Shown piece after piece: positions 7,317 to 20,867 of a stretch of 47,982 bases of DNA (within the stretch, counting starts at the first letter, position 1; every line of letters begins with the position of its first letter). A model generated the notes under the pieces. That model was not told the origin of the DNA and searched no databases. It saw nothing but the letters and a program-made list of their open reading frames with translations. This DNA comes from Azonexaceae bacterium. Lineage in GTDB: Bacteria; Pseudomonadota; Gammaproteobacteria; Burkholderiales; Rhodocyclaceae. The stretch lies in the NCBI GenBank assembly GCA_009469675.1, contig SSSZ01000111.1, positions 1 to 47,982 of the forward strand, in the 5' to 3' direction. The translations under genes were made by a program, and so were the position numbers.

Positions 7317-8495
7317 ATGCCTAGCCCTCCACCCACCCCCGCCTTGCCCCTCGCCCTCGCCGGCCTGGTCGCCCTGGCCGTCGCCATGGGCATCGGGCGC
7401 TTCGCCTTTACGCCGCTCCTGCCGCTGATGCAGGTCGATTCCGGCCTGTCCCTGGCCCAGGGCGGCTGGCTGGCCAGCGCCAATTATCTCGGTTATCTGA
7501 TGGGCGCCCTGGCGGCCGGGCGGGTCGCCGCCGGCCCTCAGTTCCTGCTGCGTTCCGGCCTCGCGGTGGTGGTGGCGACCACCGCCCTGATGGCCCTGCC
7601 CGCCGCCTTCGGGTTCTGGCTGGCAGTGCGTTTCGCGGCCGGCGTGGCCAGCGCCTTTACCCTGGTTGGCACCGCCGCCCTTTGCCTTGCCCGCCTGGGG
7701 GAACTCGGCCACCCCGGACTTTCCGGTGTGGTTTTTTCCGGCGTCGGGATGGGAATCGGCGGCGCCGGTCTGATCTGCCTGCTCATCGCCGGCGCCGGCG
7801 GCGGCGCGGCGACGGGCTGGGCGGCCCTGGCCGGCCTCGGCCTGGCCGGCACGGTGGCGATCTGGGGGCGCCTGGTGGCGGTGGGGCAGGGCGCCGCGGC
7901 CGGCGGCGGAGCGGGGCCTACGTCCGCCGCCGCCGGTTTGTCCCCCGGCCAGCGGCGCCTGGTTTTGTGCTACGGCCTGCTCGGCTTCGGCTACATTCTG
8001 CCCGCCACCTTCCTGCCCGCCCAGGCCCGGCTGATGATCCCCGACCCGGCGGTGTTCGGCTGGGTGTGGCCGGTCTTTGGGCTGGCGGCGATGATATCCA
8101 CCCTCGCCGTCGGCCGCCTGGCCGCCACCCGGCCACGCCGTCGCCTGTGGGCCCAGGCCCAATGGGTGATGGCGGCGGGGGTGCTGCTGCCGGCGCTGTG
8201 GGGGCATCTCGCCGCCCTCGTCGTGGCGGCGGTCTGCGTCGGCGGAACCTTCCTGGTGGCCACCCTGCTCGGCTTGCAGGAGGCCCGGGCCGTGGCGGGC
8301 CACGCCGTGCAGCGGCTGATCGCCGCCATGACCGCCGCCTTCGCTTTCGGCCAGCTGGCCGGGCCGCTGCTCACCACCGTCGGCGGCGGCAGTACCTGGC
8401 CCCTGGCCGCGGCAGCGGCCGGGCTGGCCCTCAGCAGTATCCTTCTGCAGGCCCCCTGGCCGCATCCCCAACCGCTTCCGGAGAACACGCCATGA
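7317..8495 (+). CDS. YbfB/YjiJ-family MFS transporter
   Basis: This is an inner-membrane protein of 392 residues with about twelve hydrophobic segments. The first helix and following loop, MGIGRFAFTPLLPLM, then LAQGGWLASANYLGYLMGAL, are the hallmark of the YbfB/YjiJ branch of the major facilitator superfamily. The substrate of this branch is generally unassigned. The ATG at 7317 follows a weak GGGG site. The stop overlaps the next start by four bases, so the downstream CMD-like protein is translated with it. The divergent LysR gene probably controls both. Confidence 0.88.
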   Translation: MPSPPPTPALPLALAGLVALAVAMGIGRFAFTPLLPLMQVDSGLSLAQGGWLASANYLGYLMGALAAGRVAAGPQFLLRSGLAVVVATTALMALPAAFGFWLAVRFAAGVASAFTLVGTAALCLARLGELGHPGLSGVVFSGVGMGIGGAGLICLLIAGAGGGAATGWAALAGLGLAGTVAIWGRLVAVGQGAAAGGGAGPTSAAAGLSPGQRRLVLCYGLLGFGYILPATFLPAQARLMIPDPAVFGWVWPVFGLAAMISTLAVGRLAATRPRRRLWAQAQWVMAAGVLLPALWGHLAALVVAAVCVGGTFLVATLLGLQEARAVAGHAVQRLIAAMTAAFAFGQLAGPLLTTVGGGSTWPLAAAAAGLALSSILLQAPWPHPQPLPENTP

Positions 8496-9103
8496 ATTCG
8501 CCGACCGCCCCCGTTTCCCAGGGTTTTTCCGCCGACGCGGCAGAACGCCTGCCGCTACCCTCCGGTGACCGTCTCGACGCGGCCCAGCGGGCCGCCGCCG
8601 ACGCCCTGATCGCCGGGCCGCGCCGAGGCGTGAAGGGGCCTTTCGTGCCCCTGCTGCGCAGTCCCGTCCTCCTCGACCGCATGGCCAAGGTGGGGGAATA
8701 CCTGCGCTTCGAATCGATCCTGCCGACCCGGATCAACGAATTCGTCACCCTTGTCGTGGCCCGCCACGTCTCCAATCAATTCGAATGGGCGATCCACCAT
8801 CCCCTCGCCGAAGCCGCCGGAACGGCGCCGGAAACCCTTGCCCAGCTGGCCGCCGGGCGGCGCCCCCGGGGCATGGCTGAGGAGGAGGCGACGGCCTACG
8901 ACTTCGCCAGCGAGTTGCTGCACCGCCACGGCGTCGGCGATGCCACCTACGGCGAGGCGGTGGCCCGGTGGGGAGAGCAGGGAGTGGTCGAACTCACCGC
9001 CCTGATCGGCTATTTCGCCGCCGTCTCATGGCTCATGAACGTGGCCCGCACACCGGCGCCGGCAGTGCCGCCGGGCGGCCCGCTGCAGGCGTTTCCCAGC
9101 TGA
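8492..9103 (+). CDS. Carboxymuconolactone decarboxylase-like protein
   Basis: The 203-residue protein matches the all-helical CMD/AhpD fold: GPFVPLLRSPVLLDRMAKVGEYLRF is the typical first helical hairpin, followed by RINEFVTLVVARHVSNQFEWAIHHPLAEAAG and VVELTALIGYFAAVSWLMNV. The active helix reads NQFEWAIHH and lacks the CxxC pair of AhpD peroxidases, so a 4-carboxymuconolactone decarboxylase-type or non-redox role is more likely. It is coupled to the MFS gene by an ATGA overlap. Its substrate may be linked to the transported compound, but that is inference. Confidence 0.85.
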   Translation: MNSPTAPVSQGFSADAAERLPLPSGDRLDAAQRAAADALIAGPRRGVKGPFVPLLRSPVLLDRMAKVGEYLRFESILPTRINEFVTLVVARHVSNQFEWAIHHPLAEAAGTAPETLAQLAAGRRPRGMAEEEATAYDFASELLHRHGVGDATYGEAVARWGEQGVVELTALIGYFAAVSWLMNVARTPAPAVPPGGPLQAFPS

Positions 9104-9142
9104 ATCGGGCCGGCCGGGTGACACCCCGCCGTTCCCAAAGCT

Positions 9143-9190
9143 GGAAAAATTTCTCCCGCAAACGGGAGCGGCCGGACCGGCCGCAATTTA
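9143..9190. repeat. Hairpin-rich intergenic repeat, copy B (also terminator-like)
   Basis: GGAAAAATTTC is followed by a CTCCCG/CGGGAG hairpin (9153-9168, loop CAAA), a nearly perfect GCGGCCGG-A-CCGGCCGC palindrome (9168-9184) and CAATTTA. The order of parts matches 128-180. On the minus strand the stem-loops end in AAATTTTT just past the stop codon of the small gene at 9188, so they would also serve as its terminator. Confidence 0.5.
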
Positions 9191-9358
9191 GGCCGGAGTG
9201 CGGCCCTGGCCGATGGAACGGAGCGCGGCTGCGGCCCGCGCCAGGTTTTCCGCCAGCGCCTGCTGCCCGGCCGTGACCCGGAGCAGCTTTTCCTTGAGCT
9301 GGCCGACGTTGGCGACGTATTCTTCGAGGGCATCGGGGGATTCGGTCGTGGGGTTCAT
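9188..9358 (-). CDS. Small hypothetical protein, 56 residues
   Basis: An ATG at 9358 with AAGGA eight bases upstream opens a 57-codon frame ending in TAA. The product starts MNPTTESPDALEEYVANVGQ and continues as one long, Ala-rich amphipathic helix with a heptad-like pattern (LKEKLLRV, then QQALAENLARAAAALRSI). It has no signal peptide, membrane segment or cysteine. It lies alone on the minus strand between two plus-strand units and is followed by hairpins. I do not recognise the family. The good ribosome site and helix periodicity support a real gene. Confidence 0.55.
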   Translation of the reverse strand: MNPTTESPDALEEYVANVGQLKEKLLRVTAGQQALAENLARAAAALRSIGQGRTPA

Positions 9359-9486
9359 GATCTGTCCTTGAAAGGGTCACGAGGGCTACCGCAAGAAGCG
9401 TTCCTGCCCGCGGCTGTTCCGCATGTCATGGCTGCGCCGCCCAAAACGAGCTATCATGGGCACGCTGCGCGGAACAAGGGGGGATC

Positions 9487-10548
9487 ATGCTGCGCCTGCT
9501 GGGTTTTCTGCTGATCGGGCTGGCCGCATCGCCGGCGGCGGCGGAAGAGTATTTCGAACGCTACGACCTGACGCCCCGGGCCGGCGTCGTCCATATCGGC
9601 CTGCAGCCCCTGGGCTACCCCACCGGCGTGGTCGGCGCGGTCATGCGGCGCGACCGGGTGCTGCGCGAGGAACTCGCCAAGCAGGGGCAGACCCTCAACA
9701 CCTTCGCCTTCCGCCGCGGCCCCGACATGGTCGCCCTGGTCGGCGGCGGCCGCCTCGCAGGCGCCCTGATGGGCGACATGCCGACCATCGCCACCGCCAT
9801 CCGCGAACCGATCTGGATCGTCGGCCTCGTCAAGCTCACCTTTTCTTCCGTGGTTTCCCGCGAAGAAGGCGTTTTCGAGCGCCTCAAGGGCAAACGCATC
9901 GGCTACGTCGAGGGGTCGAGCGCCCATCACGCCCTGCTCCAGGGCCTCGCTTCGGCCGGTCTGGGCGAACGGGACGTCGAGCTGATCCCCATGGGGGTCG
10001 ACGAAATGCCCGAAGCCCTCGAACAAAAGCGCATCGAGGCCTTTTCCGCCTGGGAACCGGCGCCCTCGGTGGCGCTGGCCAAGTCGATGAGCCATCGGGT
10101 GGTGTTTCGCGGCCAGAGCACCGATTTCTTCATTCTTTCCCGCAGCTTCGAAGAGCAACACCCTGAAGTGGCAAGGCAGATCGTCGCCGGCTTCGTGCGT
10201 GCCGTCGAATGGCTGCGCCGCAGCCGGCGCAACCAGGAGCAGGCCGTGCGGTGGGCCATGACCGACGGCGAAGCCCTGAGCGGCCGGCCGGCCCAGGTGA
10301 CGGTGCCGCAGGGGGTGGACATCGTGCGCCGCGAAATCCTCGACATCCCGTCGGCCCCGGCGGTGCCGGCGGCCAGCGGCCCCAACCCGCTCCTGGCGAG
10401 CGAATTCCGCTTCCTCCAGCGGCTCGGCAAGATCGCCAAGGACAGCCCCTGGGAACGGGTCGAATCGGCCTTCGGCTACAAGGGCCTGCGGCAGGTTACG
10501 GCGGAACCGCTCCGCTACCGCCTGTCCACCTTCGACTACGACCAATAG
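9487..10548 (+). CDS. Periplasmic ABC-type substrate-binding protein (SsuA/THI5-like)
   Basis: The 353-residue protein starts with a signal peptide ([18 protein letters not shown], cleavage near residue 20) and then resembles periplasmic NMT1/THI5/SsuA-type solute receptors: [16 protein letters not shown], the [19 protein letters not shown] motif and [18 protein letters not shown]. Such proteins bind nitrate, sulfonates, pyrimidines or similar small molecules. No permease or ATPase gene is nearby. Instead it lies 16 bases ahead of a hybrid sensor kinase, so it probably feeds ligand information to that kinase rather than to a transporter. A strong AAGGGGGG site precedes the ATG, and a TATCAT box lies at 9452-9457. 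Confidence 0.85.
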   Translation: MLRLLGFLLIGLAASPAAAEEYFERYDLTPRAGVVHIGLQPLGYPTGVVGAVMRRDRVLREELAKQGQTLNTFAFRRGPDMVALVGGGRLAGALMGDMPTIATAIREPIWIVGLVKLTFSSVVSREEGVFERLKGKRIGYVEGSSAHHALLQGLASAGLGERDVELIPMGVDEMPEALEQKRIEAFSAWEPAPSVALAKSMSHRVVFRGQSTDFFILSRSFEEQHPEVARQIVAGFVRAVEWLRRSRRNQEQAVRWAMTDGEALSGRPAQVTVPQGVDIVRREILDIPSAPAVPAASGPNPLLASEFRFLQRLGKIAKDSPWERVESAFGYKGLRQVTAEPLRYRLSTFDYDQ

Positions 10549-10564
10549 GCGGAGCGCCGGGACC

Positions 10565-14416
<3,852 letters not shown>

Positions 14417-14498
14417 CGGTGCGGCCGGACCGGGCGCCGCTCCGGTTCCCGGCTTCCGGCACCGGACTAGGGGTTTTCCCTGCCGGTTCGCAAACTCC

Positions 14499-14527
14499 AT
14501 GACGCAACGGCGATGTTTAAGCATAAT
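14499..14527 (+). promoter_or_regulatory. Candidate promoter of the CoA-transferase gene
   Basis: ATGACG (14499-14504) and CATAAT (14522-14527) have a 17-base spacer. The implied start near 14534 lies downstream of an earlier in-frame ATG at 14513, which supports the ATG at 14552 as the true start. Confidence 0.45.
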
Positions 14528-14551
14528 TCCGGCAAACCGGAGGTTCCCGTC

Positions 14552-16540
14552 ATGCCCCTTGCAAGCCATCCCATCGCCGCCGACACCGGCAAGGTCGTCT
14601 CGGCCCGCCAGGCCGTGGCCCTCATCCGCAGCGGCGACACTGTCGCCACCGGCGGCTTCGTCGGCATCGGCTTCGCCGAAAATATCGCCGTCGCCATCGA
14701 AGAACTCTTTCTCGAAACCCGACAGGCCGATCCCCAGGGCCTCGGCAGCCCGCGCAACCTGACCCTGGTCTACGCCGCCGGCCAGGGCGACGGCAAGGAA
14801 CGGGGCCTCAACCATCTGGGCCACGACGGCCTAGTGGGGCGGGTTATCGGCGGCCACTGGGGCCTGGTGCCCAAGTTGCAGGAATTGGCCGTGTCGAACC
14901 GCATCGAAGCCTACAACCTGCCCCAGGGGGTGATCGCCCACCTGTTCCGCGACATCGCCGCCGCCAAGCCCGGTACCCTGACCCGGGTCGGCCTGGGCAC
15001 CTTCGTCGATCCCCGCTTCGGCGGCGGCAAGCTCAACGCCCGCACGACCGCCGACATCGTCCGCCTGCTGCCGGTCGATGGCGAGGAATACCTCTTCTAC
15101 AAGGCCTTTCCCATCCACGTCGGGATCATCCGCGGCACCACCGCCGACCCCGACGGCAACATCACCATGGAAAAGGAAGCCCTCACCCTGGAGGCCCAGG
15201 CCATCGCCATGGCGGCCAAGAACTCCGGCGGCATCGTCATCGCCCAGGTTGAGCGCATCGCCGAGCGCGGCACCTTGAACGCCCGCCAGGTGAAGATTCC
15301 CGGCATCCTGGTCGATTGCGTGGTGGTGGCGGAAAAACCCGAATACCACATGCAGACCTTCATCGAGCAGTACAACCCGGCCTTTTCCGGAGAAATCCGG
15401 GTGCCCCTGTCGGCTCTCCGCCCCATGGCCATGAGCGAACGCAAGATCATCGCCCGCCGGGCAGCCATGGAGTTGAAGGCCAATGCCGTGGTCAACCTGG
15501 GCATCGGCATGCCCGAGGGGGTCGCCAACGTCGCCGCCGAGGAGCGCATCATCGACCTCCTCACCCTCACCGCCGAACCCGGCGTGATCGGCGGCATCCC
15601 GGCCGGCGGCCTCAATTTCGGCGCCGCCATCAACACCCAGGCGATCATCGATCAGCCCAGCCAGTTCGACTTCTACGACGGCGGCGGCCTTGACCTCGCC
15701 TTTCTCGGCCTGGCCCAGGCCGACCGCCAGGGCAACCTCAACGTCTCCAAATTTGGGCCGCGGCTGGCCGGGGCCGGGGGCTTCATCAACATTTCCCAGA
15801 ATGCCAAAAAGGTCGTCTTCGTGGGCACCTTCACCGCCGGTGACGGGGAAATCGCCGTCGAGGGCGGAGAACTCAGGATTCTCCAGGACGGCAAGGCAAA
15901 AAAATTCGTCCAGGAAGTCGAACACCGCACCTTCAGCGGTTCCCAGGCGGCCAAGCGGGGCAAGGAGGTGATCTACGTCACCGAGCGCTGCGTCTTCCGG
16001 CTCTGTGCCGAGGGCCTGGAACTCGTCGAGATCGCCCCGGGCATCGACCTCCAGCGGGATATTCTCGACAAGATGGACTTCGCGCCGGTCATCAAGCGCC
16101 CGCCGGCGCTCATGGATGCCCGCATTTTCGTCGACCAACCCATGGGCATCCGCAGCCAATTGCTGGAAATCCCCCTGGCCGAACGTCTGTCCTACGATCC
16201 CGGGCAGAACCTCTTTTTCGTCAATTTCGAAGGGCTGGCGGTGGACAGCGCGGACGACATCGCCCGCATCCGGCAGGCCGTCGAAGCCAAGCTGGCGCCG
16301 GTCGGCCACAAGGTCAAGGCCATCGTCAATTACGACCGCTTCACCATCCTCCCCCGCTTGGTCGACGACTACATCGCCATGGTCAAGGGCTTGATGGACC
16401 GCCACTACCACGACGTCACCCGCTATACCAACAGCACGTTTTTGCGCCTGAAACTGGGCGAGGCCTTGACGCGGCAGGCGGTCGTGCCCCATCTTTATGA
16501 AACCAGGGACGAGGCGCGCACCCATCTTGCGGGAACCTAG
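14552..16540 (+). CDS. Acyl-CoA:acetate / 3-ketoacid CoA-transferase (propionate CoA-transferase type)
   Basis: The enzyme moves CoA between acyl-CoA and short-chain acids through a glutamyl-CoA intermediate. The ATG at 14552 has CCGGAGG upstream; an earlier ATG (14513) has none. Of 662 residues, about 1-270 form the alpha-like half ([19 protein letters not shown]) and about 295-525 the beta-like half ([16 protein letters not shown]). [16 protein letters not shown] puts the catalytic glutamate near residue 342. After the usual end near 530, about 130 further residues continue ([20 protein letters not shown], then KAIVNYDRF), which read as a mixed alpha/beta add-on. Members of this type with such tails exist; the tail's role is not known to me. 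It is a single-gene unit. Confidence 0.88.
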   Translation: MPLASHPIAADTGKVVSARQAVALIRSGDTVATGGFVGIGFAENIAVAIEELFLETRQADPQGLGSPRNLTLVYAAGQGDGKERGLNHLGHDGLVGRVIGGHWGLVPKLQELAVSNRIEAYNLPQGVIAHLFRDIAAAKPGTLTRVGLGTFVDPRFGGGKLNARTTADIVRLLPVDGEEYLFYKAFPIHVGIIRGTTADPDGNITMEKEALTLEAQAIAMAAKNSGGIVIAQVERIAERGTLNARQVKIPGILVDCVVVAEKPEYHMQTFIEQYNPAFSGEIRVPLSALRPMAMSERKIIARRAAMELKANAVVNLGIGMPEGVANVAAEERIIDLLTLTAEPGVIGGIPAGGLNFGAAINTQAIIDQPSQFDFYDGGGLDLAFLGLAQADRQGNLNVSKFGPRLAGAGGFINISQNAKKVVFVGTFTAGDGEIAVEGGELRILQDGKAKKFVQEVEHRTFSGSQAAKRGKEVIYVTERCVFRLCAEGLELVEIAPGIDLQRDILDKMDFAPVIKRPPALMDARIFVDQPMGIRSQLLEIPLAERLSYDPGQNLFFVNFEGLAVDSADDIARIRQAVEAKLAPVGHKVKAIVNYDRFTILPRLVDDYIAMVKGLMDRHYHDVTRYTNSTFLRLKLGEALTRQAVVPHLYETRDEARTHLAGT

Positions 16541-16599
16541 CAGCTAAGAATTGTTCTCATCCTGAAGCCTGGCCGATCGGTCGGGTTTTCCGGGGCATC

Positions 16600-16637
16600 T
16601 TGGCGCAACTCCGGCGAATCCGCCGGGTTTGCGCCAA
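16600..16637. other. Large two-part hairpin between transcription units
   Basis: TTGGCGCAA (16600-16608) pairs with TTGCGCCAA (16629-16637), and inside it CCGGCG (16611-16616) pairs with CGCCGG (16621-16626) around an AATC loop. No T-tract follows, so it is either a weak terminator of the CoA-transferase gene or a structured leader of the PAS-GGDEF-EAL gene. Confidence 0.5.
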
Positions 16638-16716
16638 ACTGCTTTGGGAGCGGCCCCAGGGCCGGGTGGACCGTCGGGGGGCGGTTGTTGATTGGTGCAG
16701 GCAGGATGGAGAATTG

Positions 16717-19700
16717 ATGGGATCGGCGGCGAGGATAAGAAGAACATCGATCGGTGCCGCCGCCGGGGCCGCCTTTGCCCTTGGTTTTGCGTCCCTGGCC
16801 TGGGGCGCGGCCCTGCCGCTGGCCGACGCCGGGCTCGACCTGGAAACCGTCCGCCGCAGTCTCAGTTGGGCGCTGGCCGTCGCCGTCCTGATCGGCGTCC
16901 TGATGACCGTCCTCGTCGTTTTTTCCCGGCGCGAGGTGCGCCGCCGCACGGCGGAACTGGAAAAAGAGCGGCGCATGCTGCGCACCCTGGTCAATACCCT
17001 GCCCGACCTCGTCTGGCTGAAGGACGGCAACGGCGTCTACCTGGCCTGCAACCGTGAATTCGAACGCTATTTCGGGGCCGACGAAGCCCACATCGTCGGC
17101 CGCACCGACTACGACCTGGTTTCCCGGGAACAGGCCGATTTCTACCGCGGCAAGGATTTCGAGGCGGCGACCCAGGGGACGACGAGCGCCTACGAAGAAG
17201 AGGGTAGCTACGCCGGCGACGGCCGCACCGTCCTGCTCGAAACCATCAAGTCGCCGATGTTCGACGGCGCCGGCAATCTCATCGGCGTCCTCGGCATCAG
17301 CCGCGACATCACCGAGCGCCGGCGCTCGGCCAGCGCCCTGGCGGCCTCCAAGGCGCGGCTCCTGGCCACGCTGGAGCAGGTGCCCAACGTCGCCGTCCAG
17401 TGGTTCGATGCCGCCGGCCGGGTGTTCTACTGGAACCCGGCCTCCCAGCGCCTCTTCGGCTGGAGCGAGACGGAAGCCCAGGGCCGGCCGATCGGCGAAC
17501 TGATTCCCGCCGCCGACGGCGAAGGCGGCTTTGCCGCGGCGGTGCAAGAACTCGCCGAACACGGGCGGCCGCGGGGGCCGCTCGAACATCGCACCCGCCA
17601 CCGGGCTGGCGCCGAACGCTACCTGATGAGTTCGCTTTTTTCCATCCCCGGGGACAACGGCTCCCCGGTGCTGGTCGGCATGGAGGTCGACATCACCGAC
17701 CGCAAGCTCGCCGAAAAGGCGGCCCGGGACACCGAGGAGCGCTTCCACATCGCCCTCCATGCCAGTCCCGTGGCGGCTTCGGTGGCGCGGGTGGCGGACG
17801 GGCGCTTCGCCGACGTCAACGAGCGCTACCTCACCGACTTCGGCTGGGCCCGGGACGAGATCGTCGGCCGCACCTCGGCCGAGATCGGCCTGTGGCCCGA
17901 CCGGGCGATCCGCGACGCCTGGGTCTCCCGGCTCCTCGCCGCCGGCACCCTGATCGACTACGAGACGCGCTGGAACGACCGCCACGGCGGCTCGCGTTGG
18001 GTACGCATCTCGGCCAAGGTGATCGACCTCGACGACGAGCCCCATATCCTCGGCTTCACCGTCGACGTCACCGAGCGCAAGGCGGCGGAAGAGGCGCTGC
18101 GGCGCAACGAGTCGCGTTATCGCAGCCTCTACGACAGCATGCTCGACGGTTACGCCCGGGTGGACCTGGCAGGCTGCATCGTCGAGAGCAACGCCGCCTT
18201 CCGCAAGATGCTGGGTTATTCCACGGAGGAACTGGCGCAGCTGACCTATCGTGACATCACTCCGGACGAATGGATCGAGGCCGAGGCCGAAATTCTCGGC
18301 GACGAGGTCATGGTCCAGGGCCATTCCCGACTCTACGAGAAGGCCTACCGGCGTCGCGACGGCTCGGTCTTTCCCGTCGAGCTGCAGACCTATCTCATCC
18401 GCGACGACGAAGGCGGGCCGCAGGGCATGTGGGCCATCGTTCGCGACATCACCGAACGGCACCAGAACGAGGAGATGCTGCGGCTCTCGGCCCGGGTTTT
18501 CGCCTCCGCCGGCGAGGGCATCGTCATCACCAACCCGGCGGGCGACATCGTCGCCGTCAACCCGGCCTTCACCGCCATCACCGGCTACGGCGAAGCCGAG
18601 GTGCTGGGGCGCAATCCCCGCTTCCTGCGTTCGGGTCGCCACGAACCGGAGTTCTACCAGGCCCTGTGGGACGGCATGGGGCGCCACGGCCAGTGGCAGG
18701 GCGAACTGTGGAACCGGCGCAAGAATGGCGAAATCTACCCCGAATGGCTGACCATCAGTTCGGTGCGCGACAGCCGCGGCGTCGCCACCCATTACGTCGC
18801 CGTCTTCAGCGACATCACGGTGGTCAAGGAATCCCAGGAGGCCCTGCGCTTCCTCGCCCACCACGACCCCCTCACCGGCCTGCCCAACCGCATTCTCCTG
18901 CGCGACCGGCTCGAACACGCCGTGCAGCGCGCCCAGCGGGAAGACCTGGGGGTGGCGGTGCTCTTCGTGGACCTCGACCGCTTCAAGCAGATCAACGATT
19001 CACTTGGCCACCCGGTGGGCGACGAAATCCTCAAGCTCGCCGCCAACGCCATGGCCGCCCAGCTGCGCGGCAGCGACACCATCGCCCGGGTCGGCGGCGA
19101 CGAATTCATCATCGTCCTCGAACGGGACGTATCGTCCCGCAGCGTCGGCACCGTGGCGCGCAAGCTGGTGGAAATCTTCGCCCACCCCTTCACCGTGGCC
19201 GGGCATGAGCTTTTTCTCACCGCCAGCATCGGCATCAGCACCTTCCCGGGCGACGGGACCGACCCCGACACCCTGCTCAAACACGCCGACCTCGCCATGT
19301 ACCGGGCCAAGGAGCAGGGGCGCAACAACTTCCAGTACTACGAGCCGGCCCTGGGGGCCGGCGCCCTGGCCCGCATGCGGCTGGAGAACGCCCTGCGCGG
19401 CGCCGTCCAGCGGGGCGAGCTGTCCCTTGTCTACCAGCCCCAGTTCCGCATCGCCAGCGGCGACCTCGTCGGCATGGAGGCGCTGGTCCGCTGGGAACAC
19501 CCCGAACTGGGCGAAGTCTCGCCCGGGCGCTTCATCCCGGTGGCCGAGGAAATCGGCCTGATCGGCGAGATCGGGGGCTGGGTGCTGCGCCAGGTCTGCC
19601 GCCAGATCGCCCAGTGGCGGCAGGACGGCTTTGCCGTGCCGCGCATGTCGGTGAACCTGTCGATGCGCCAGATCGAGCGGGAAGGGCTGGTCGCCGAAGT

Positions 19701-20130
19701 GGCCAGCCTCCTCGCCGAGTGGGCCATCGCACCCGCCCAGCTTGAACTGGAAGTCACCGAATCGGTTCTCATGCGCCAGACCGACACCGCCATCGGCGTC
19801 CTCGAGGGCCTGCGCCAGCTCGGCGTCTTTCTGGCGGTGGACGACTTCGGCACGGGCTATTCGTCCCTCGCCTACCTGCGGCAATTGCCCGTGCACCGGC
19901 TCAAGATCGACAGCTCCTTCGTCCGCGACATCGGCCGCGACCCCAACGACGAAGCCATCGCCCGGGCCATCATCGCGCTCGCCCACAGCCTTGCCCTCGA
20001 TGTGGTTGCCGAAGGCGTCGAGCGCCAGGACCAGGCCGATTTCCTGCGGCAGGCGGGCTGCGACGTTCTCCAGGGGCGTCTCCACGCCCGCCCCCTCGCG
20101 GCGGCGGAAATCCTGGCCCAGTGGGGTTGA
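16717..20130 (+). CDS. Membrane PAS-GGDEF-EAL cyclic-di-GMP protein
   Basis: The 1137-residue protein has two N-terminal hydrophobic segments (about 13-35 and 49-70) and then about five PAS domains, each ending in a DITERR/DVTERK-type linker (about 85-700). A diguanylate cyclase domain follows with intact GGDEF (793-797) and an RxxD inhibitory site five residues upstream. The phosphodiesterase domain has EAL at 921-923, DDFGTGYSSL and AEGVE. Both catalytic motifs look complete, so it could make or break c-di-GMP depending on the PAS input. The ATG at 16717 with TGGAG upstream was chosen because the membrane segments begin just after it; an open frame extends 39 codons further. Confidence 0.92.
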   Translation: MGSAARIRRTSIGAAAGAAFALGFASLAWGAALPLADAGLDLETVRRSLSWALAVAVLIGVLMTVLVVFSRREVRRRTAELEKERRMLRTLVNTLPDLVWLKDGNGVYLACNREFERYFGADEAHIVGRTDYDLVSREQADFYRGKDFEAATQGTTSAYEEEGSYAGDGRTVLLETIKSPMFDGAGNLIGVLGISRDITERRRSASALAASKARLLATLEQVPNVAVQWFDAAGRVFYWNPASQRLFGWSETEAQGRPIGELIPAADGEGGFAAAVQELAEHGRPRGPLEHRTRHRAGAERYLMSSLFSIPGDNGSPVLVGMEVDITDRKLAEKAARDTEERFHIALHASPVAASVARVADGRFADVNERYLTDFGWARDEIVGRTSAEIGLWPDRAIRDAWVSRLLAAGTLIDYETRWNDRHGGSRWVRISAKVIDLDDEPHILGFTVDVTERKAAEEALRRNESRYRSLYDSMLDGYARVDLAGCIVESNAAFRKMLGYSTEELAQLTYRDITPDEWIEAEAEILGDEVMVQGHSRLYEKAYRRRDGSVFPVELQTYLIRDDEGGPQGMWAIVRDITERHQNEEMLRLSARVFASAGEGIVITNPAGDIVAVNPAFTAITGYGEAEVLGRNPRFLRSGRHEPEFYQALWDGMGRHGQWQGELWNRRKNGEIYPEWLTISSVRDSRGVATHYVAVFSDITVVKESQEALRFLAHHDPLTGLPNRILLRDRLEHAVQRAQREDLGVAVLFVDLDRFKQINDSLGHPVGDEILKLAANAMAAQLRGSDTIARVGGDEFIIVLERDVSSRSVGTVARKLVEIFAHPFTVAGHELFLTASIGISTFPGDGTDPDTLLKHADLAMYRAKEQGRNNFQYYEPALGAGALARMRLENALRGAVQRGELSLVYQPQFRIASGDLVGMEALVRWEHPELGEVSPGRFIPVAEEIGLIGEIGGWVLRQVCRQIAQWRQDGFAVPRMSVNLSMRQIEREGLVAEVASLLAEWAIAPAQLELEVTESVLMRQTDTAIGVLEGLRQLGVFLAVDDFGTGYSSLAYLRQLPVHRLKIDSSFVRDIGRDPNDEAIARAIIALAHSLALDVVAEGVERQDQADFLRQAGCDVLQGRLHARPLAAAEILAQWG

Positions 20131-20210
20131 ACCGCCCGCCCCCGGAAGTCGCACCCGCCCCCCGCGCCGCCGGGGTAGACTGAGCCTCTTTTGCCACCCC
20201 GGAGCATTTC

Positions 20211-20564
20211 ATGGCAGACATCCTGCGTACCGGCACCACCCGCCGCTGGTCCGATACCGTGGCCTACGGCGGCCTGCTCTTTCTTTGCGAAGTCCCCGCC
20301 GACACGGCCGGCGACATCGTGGCCCAGGCCCGCCAGGTGCTGGCCCAGCTCGATGCTCAGCTGACGGCGGCGGGGAGCGGTCGCGGCCGCATCCTCAACG
20401 CCACCATCTATCTCCCCGACCCGGCCGACCTGGCCGCCTTCAACGCCCTCTGGGACGAGTGGATTCCCTCCGGGACGGCGCCGGTGCGGGCCTGCCTCCA
20501 CGCCCCCCTGACCGATCCGGCCATGCGCATCGAAATCCAGATGGTTGCCGCGGCGGGCGGTTAA
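20211..20564 (+). CDS. RidA/YjgF/UK114-family protein
   Basis: The 117-residue protein belongs to the trimeric Rid family. The first half gives the RidA strands (RTGTTRRWSDTVAYGGLLFL), and the end carries VRACLHAPLTDPAMRIEIQM, which aligns to the usual substrate-site arginine and final strand (RxxV....VEI). RidA proper hydrolyses reactive enamine/imine intermediates from pyridoxal-phosphate enzymes. This sequence resembles the divergent Rid subgroup with a WSD segment, so deaminase activity is not assured. It lies alone; the stop codon abuts the dispersed repeat. Confidence 0.85.
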   Translation: MADILRTGTTRRWSDTVAYGGLLFLCEVPADTAGDIVAQARQVLAQLDAQLTAAGSGRGRILNATIYLPDPADLAAFNALWDEWIPSGTAPVRACLHAPLTDPAMRIEIQMVAAAGG

Positions 20565-20656
20565 TACTCCTTCGCTTCCAAACCGATCCTTGGTCGACTT
20601 CGCCTGGCCGTGCTCCAGCACCGTCTTCGCGTCTCGATTTGAAAACGAATCGGTAT
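20564..20656. repeat. Dispersed ~95-bp palindromic element, copy 2
   Basis: It starts at the last base of the ridA stop codon. The left end ATACTCCTTCGCTTCCAAA and the reverse complement of the right end, ATACCGATTCGTTTTCAAA, agree at 17 of 23 positions over the full arm, so it has terminal inverted repeats. The core GACTTCGCCTGGCCGTGCTC matches copy 1 at 3-105 with few changes. Confidence 0.6.
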
Positions 20657-20867
20657 AAGGGGCGCCGGACTCTTTCTTTTTCATCGATGCGGAAATCCTT
20701 CACGAATCCGTAATCGTCGCCCTGGAAAATACCCGGGTCTGCGCTAAACAGAGTACTGGGGAAGATTTCCCAGCGTGGCAGCCCGGGTGCGGTGAGCAGT
20801 CCCCCGACGAGGCCCAGCAGACAGAAAAGATCCCGATCCGGGTCGGAGACAACCGAAGGCAGCGAAC
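20657..20867 (+). other. Leader region ahead of the small gene, no gene seen
   Basis: No convincing reading frame lies here. A small hairpin, CTGGGGA/TTCCCAG with one G-T pair, sits at 20756-20773. The stretch probably holds the promoter and leader of the 69-residue gene, but no clear -35/-10 pair can be named. Confidence 0.3.

Noticed and set aside
14513..14551. Earlier ATG for the CoA-transferase
   Set aside because: It has no ribosome site and lies upstream of the likely transcription start; the ATG at 14552 has CCGGAGG.
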